Below are positions 13,966 to 16,305 of a DNA stretch of 16,305 nucleotides, piece after piece. The stretch is from an uncultured Eubacteriales bacterium (lineage in GTDB: Bacteria > Bacillota > Clostridia > Oscillospirales > CAG-382). Below the pieces are notes generated by a model. That model was not told where the DNA came from, ran no database searches, and saw only the letters and a program-made list of their open reading frames with translations. Each line of letters opens with the position of its first letter. Position 1 is the first letter of the stretch. The stretch spans positions 1 through 16,305 of the forward strand of contig URCT01000058.1 of NCBI GenBank assembly GCA_900546385.1, in the 5' to 3' direction. The translations under genes were made by a program, and so were the position numbers.

Positions 13966-13981
13966 TCGAACAAAAGTTCGA
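13966..13981. promoter_or_regulatory. LexA-box-like palindrome TCGAACAAAAGTTCGA
   Basis: A perfect 6-bp-arm palindrome; CGAACAAAAGTTCG matches the Bacillus-type LexA consensus at 13 of 14 positions. It lies just upstream of the consensus promoter, beside another perfect palindrome ATTTTGCAAAAT (13984-13995). Repression from an upstream site would be unusual, so another regulator is possible. Confidence 0.45.
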
Positions 13982-14022
13982 TTATTTTGCAAAATCCGTA
14001 TTGAGACATCGACTTTTTATAA

Positions 14023-14082
14023 ACCTGTATACCAAAATCGCCTACACAGCCTTAAAGCATTTCTTATACCTGTATACAAAAA
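14023..14082. repeat. Paired ACCTGTATAC sites
   Basis: ACCTGTATACCAAAA (14023-14037) and ACCTGTATACAAAAA (14068-14082) are direct repeats 45 bp apart, with GTATAC palindromic; around the second, TATAC-CT-GTATA forms a longer inverted repeat. They lie between the ATPase stop and the promoter region and could be binding sites for a dimeric regulator or recombinase. Confidence 0.5.
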
Positions 14083-14107
14083 GCTCGCACGCTTTCTAAA
14101 ACATTCT

Positions 14108-14980
14108 CTAAAATTCTTCTTCAAATTCATCCATATGCTCTCTGAAAAACGCCGCATAGGTTTTGGCGCCCTCCAACGCACTCCACGGCTTGACATCCAC
14201 CGGCGTTTCATCAAAATCATACACCTTCGCCCGTCTAAGCGATAAAAAGAACACCGAATGCGTGGCGATGATAAACTGACAGCCGAACGACCGTGCCGAT
14301 TCCTCGATAAACGCGGCAAGCTCGCGCTGTTTCGCCGGTGAAAGGCTGTTTTCCGGCTCGTCGAGCAGATACAGCCCATCATCCTTTAGCAGTTCCGCAA
14401 AGATTCGCAAGGCCGTTTCGCCGTTGGAATGCGTGCGCACATTACCCGGAAGGATTTGGCGCGTGAATTTTGAAACGGTCTTGTGCCGCGCGGCGTTCAA
14501 CCGCTTCAAGGTATCGTAATCCTCCATGCCCTGAAAGCGGAAATCGGTATACTCGCCCGATGAACGCAGTCGGAAGTATTCCTCAAAAACCTCCGCGCGG
14601 CTTGTGTCGATGTGTTCATTGGTGCGACGCAAATCGAGCATATAATCAAACACATCGTCGCTTGTGATGACCGCGCTCTGCGGCGGCAGTGCACACGCAT
14701 GGAAATCGGTGCATTTGTCAACGTAATCCTGAAAAAATTCGGTTTTATTGAACACACTGCGCCGGTTTAAGCGCAGTTTTTCGGCAATCACATTGAGTGC
14801 CGTCGTTTTTCCCGAGCCGTTGGAGCCGGAAAGCACCGTGATCGGCTCAAAATCCAAGCGCGAAAGGCGGCCTGCAAACGTCTGAAACGGATAAAATGAA
14901 GTATAGCAATTGGCGCGCTTTTGCATAAAAAACGCGTGTTCCGCGTCGGCGTCCGGAAACCGGAAAGCGTCTAAAAACAC
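14108..14980 (-). CDS. Stand-alone ABC-type (AAA_21-like) ATPase
   Basis: A soluble 290-residue ATPase with Walker A GSNGSGKTT (52-60), signature-like SNGE (185-188), Walker B LYLLDEPENS (203-212) and switch motif ATHS (239-242). All nucleotide-binding motifs are intact. There is no membrane partner, so it is not a transporter subunit; such ATPases resemble RecF/SMC-like or overcoming-lysogenization-type enzymes and occur both as housekeeping proteins and in defence systems. No TOPRIM or nuclease domain is fused here. The GTG start at 14980 follows AAAAGGAGG at good spacing. It lies 25 bases after the TetM/NYN gene and is probably co-transcribed with it. Function is not assigned. Confidence 0.8.
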   Translation of the reverse strand: MFLDAFRFPDADAEHAFFMQKRANCYTSFYPFQTFAGRLSRLDFEPITVLSGSNGSGKTTALNVIAEKLRLNRRSVFNKTEFFQDYVDKCTDFHACALPPQSAVITSDDVFDYMLDLRRTNEHIDTSRAEVFEEYFRLRSSGEYTDFRFQGMEDYDTLKRLNAARHKTVSKFTRQILPGNVRTHSNGETALRIFAELLKDDGLYLLDEPENSLSPAKQRELAAFIEESARSFGCQFIIATHSVFFLSLRRAKVYDFDETPVDVKPWSALEGAKTYAAFFREHMDEFEEEF

Positions 14981-15005
14981 GGTCCTTCCTCCTTTTCATG
15001 CTTCG

Positions 15006-16305
15006 TTAATGCTCTTGCGACAGGATTTCGAAAATGGCTTTTTCCGCGTCGCGCACCTCTTTATGAAAGGCTGCCGCCGGAATGCGCAGTGCGCCGGAGC
15101 CGAGAATGATCATCTGCTCCGACCCGTCGGAGGTCGCTACCCGCACGCGATGATTCTTGCTTAGCTCGTGGCTGACGCGTTCGATATACGTGTCCGCCGT
15201 CTCGGCCTCTTTGGTGTAGACGACGTGGATGTTGTGGTACTGCTCAATGCTGCCGGGGCTGCCCGGCACACGGTAGGCATCGAACACGAGGATGAGGACA
15301 CACTTTTTGAAGCCCTGATAGTTGCAGAGAATGTCCATCAGCCGGTGGCGGGCGGCGTCGAGGCTCTCCTTGGAGAGGGCGTTCAGCTCGTCCCACGCAA
15401 AGATGATGTTGTAGCCGTCCACCAGCAGATACTCCGGGGCGATCTCCCACTGCTCTGCGGCAAAATCCGGGCGTTCGGTCTTTTGCACCGGGCGGAACGC
15501 CGCCAGTGGATCGCGCTTGATAGGGCCATAGGTGCGTTCAAAGATCTTGAGCAGCTCAGCATCCTCCTCCAGTGTGGCACGGTAAGCCATGGCGCGGCGC
15601 TGAGGCGCAGCCTGCACCTCCGGGCGGGCGGGCTTTGCCTTGCCCCAGCCGCTTTCAACGTGCATGTGGCTGCGCACCTCGCTCCATGGCACCACAAAGC
15701 CCGCACCATGGGCGCAGAATACGGAATCTGCGGGGTTGTCCAGATCATGCTCCGGCTGGTAGCCGATCTCTGCAATGACCTGCTGCGCGTTGTGGCAGGG
15801 GCGGTAACCATCCAGCGTCAGGCTCAGACGTCCCCTGCCCCGGGTGTAGCTGACCACCTCCATGGGGTAGCTGCGCATAGTGGCAACCGGCGCAAAGCCG
15901 GTCAGGGTGGCGGTCTCCGCACCGCTTTCCGGCGGGTCAAAGCTGCCCTCCATGCGCTGGATATCGCTCATGGCGCGGCCGATGTTCTCCACCGGCACCT
16001 CCAGCCGGAAGGCATACCACGGCTCTAACAGCTGGCTTTTTGCCAGCATCAGCCCCTGCCGCACGGCGCGGTAGGTGGCCTGCCGGAAATCTCCGCCCTC
16101 GGTGTGCTTGAGGTGTGCCTTACCGGTGAGCAGAGTGATCTTTACATCGGTCAGCGGTGCGCCGGTCAGAACGCCAAGGTGCTGCTTTTCTTCCAGATGG
16201 GTCAGCACCAGCCGCTGCCAGTTTTTGTCCAGCACTTCTTCCCGGCAGTCGGCGGCAAACTGCATCCCGCTGCCCCGGGGCAGCGGCTCGAGCTTCAGAT
16301 GCACC
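15006..16305 (-). CDS. TetM/EF-G-like translation factor with C-terminal NYN (YacP-like) domain, 3' part
   Basis: The frame runs past the right edge, so only the last 432 or so codons are present; the GTG at 16304 is an internal valine. Residues 1-95 of the visible part resemble EF-G domain IV (TDVKITLLTGKAHLKHTEGG, 52-71) and 96-165 domain V, as in ribosomal protection proteins of the TetM type. After a variable linker an NYN/PIN-like domain begins, with LLVDGYNII (293-301), VFDAYRV (340-346), ETADTYIE (368-375) and VATSDGSEQ (389-397), acidic positions typical of YacP-type RNases. Such fusions are known in Clostridia. It probably works on ribosomes or their RNA; tetracycline resistance should not be assumed. 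Leucine codons are mostly CTG, unlike its neighbours. Confidence 0.85.
   Translation of the reverse strand, partial: VHLKLEPLPRGSGMQFAADCREEVLDKNWQRLVLTHLEEKQHLGVLTGAPLTDVKITLLTGKAHLKHTEGGDFRQATYRAVRQGLMLAKSQLLEPWYAFRLEVPVENIGRAMSDIQRMEGSFDPPESGAETATLTGFAPVATMRSYPMEVVSYTRGRGRLSLTLDGYRPCHNAQQVIAEIGYQPEHDLDNPADSVFCAHGAGFVVPWSEVRSHMHVESGWGKAKPARPEVQAAPQRRAMAYRATLEEDAELLKIFERTYGPIKRDPLAAFRPVQKTERPDFAAEQWEIAPEYLLVDGYNIIFAWDELNALSKESLDAARHRLMDILCNYQGFKKCVLILVFDAYRVPGSPGSIEQYHNIHVVYTKEAETADTYIERVSHELSKNHRVRVATSDGSEQMIILGSGALRIPAAAFHKEVRDAEKAIFEILSQEH

Larger units (their letters stand above)
13080..14107. other. 1-kb intergenic region rich in repeats and regulatory structures
   Basis: No convincing gene lies here. 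Reading down the minus strand from 14107 it contains two TGTATAC sites, an A/T palindrome, a LexA-like palindrome, a consensus promoter, a cloverleaf-forming repeat, a hairpin with a T run, a second -10 copy, repeat DNA with two 46-bp hairpin units, a terminator and a second LexA-like site before the virion operon. The open frames in 13311-13803 lack ribosome binding sites and lie in repeats. Confidence 0.8.

Noticed and set aside
15168..16028. 286-codon plus-strand frame opposite the TetM/NYN gene
   Set aside because: Long only because the opposite gene is GC-rich; the minus frame has clear EF-G and NYN motifs.
15006..16305. Tetracycline resistance gene tet(M)
   Set aside because: The C-terminal NYN domain and diverged EF-G domain IV loop indicate the clostridial fusion family, for which resistance is not established; the GTPase part is outside the window.

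Overview
The window looks like a chromosomal segment of a gut-type Clostridia bacterium (Bacillota), most likely Oscillospiraceae/Ruminococcaceae. The reasons are the clostridial style of the TypA and AzlCD proteins, Gram-positive ribosome binding sites (AAAGGAGG type) before nearly every gene, CGAAC-N4-GTTC palindromes resembling the Bacillus LexA box, a TetM-like factor fused to a YacP-type NYN domain, and many dispersed small palindromic repeats. The assignment is inference; there is no rRNA or tRNA to settle it.

Layout. Positions 1-112 hold palindromic repeat DNA, then a terminator, then typA (167-1990, minus). A divergent promoter region leads to azlC-azlD (2230-3281, plus), a branched-chain amino acid exporter pair with a strong terminator at 3299-3339. 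From 3365 to 13079, all on the minus strand and tail to tail with azlCD, lies a compact set of podovirus-type virion genes. In transcription order these are a small CxxC protein, small terminase, large terminase, portal, scaffold, a head decoration-like protein, major capsid, a small beta-type protein, a head-tail adaptor-like protein, a tail hub-like protein and a 185-residue helical protein. The order (TerS, TerL, portal, scaffold, coat, adaptor, hub) matches P22-like phages. No integrase, repressor, replication, lysis, ejection or receptor-binding gene is present here.

Positions 13080-14107 are about 1 kb without a convincing gene but rich in signals: two LexA-box-like palindromes, a minus-strand terminator, two diverged copies of a 46-bp two-hairpin repeat, a consensus sigma-A promoter (TTGACA, 17 bp, TATAAT) with a palindrome in its spacer, and directly downstream a 67-bp sequence that folds as a four-stem cloverleaf with almost no unpaired linkers. 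The right end carries an ABC-type ATPase (14108-14980) and the 3' part of a TetM/EF-G-like gene with a C-terminal NYN nuclease-like domain (15006 to beyond the window), both minus.

How it may fit together. The virion cassette is intact gene by gene, translationally coupled in places, preceded by an SOS-box-like site and closed by a terminator shared with azlCD. It could be a prophage fragment, a capsid-forming satellite or a domesticated, gene-transfer-agent-like particle cluster; the sequence alone does not decide. The most unusual non-coding object is the promoter plus cloverleaf at 13861-13981.
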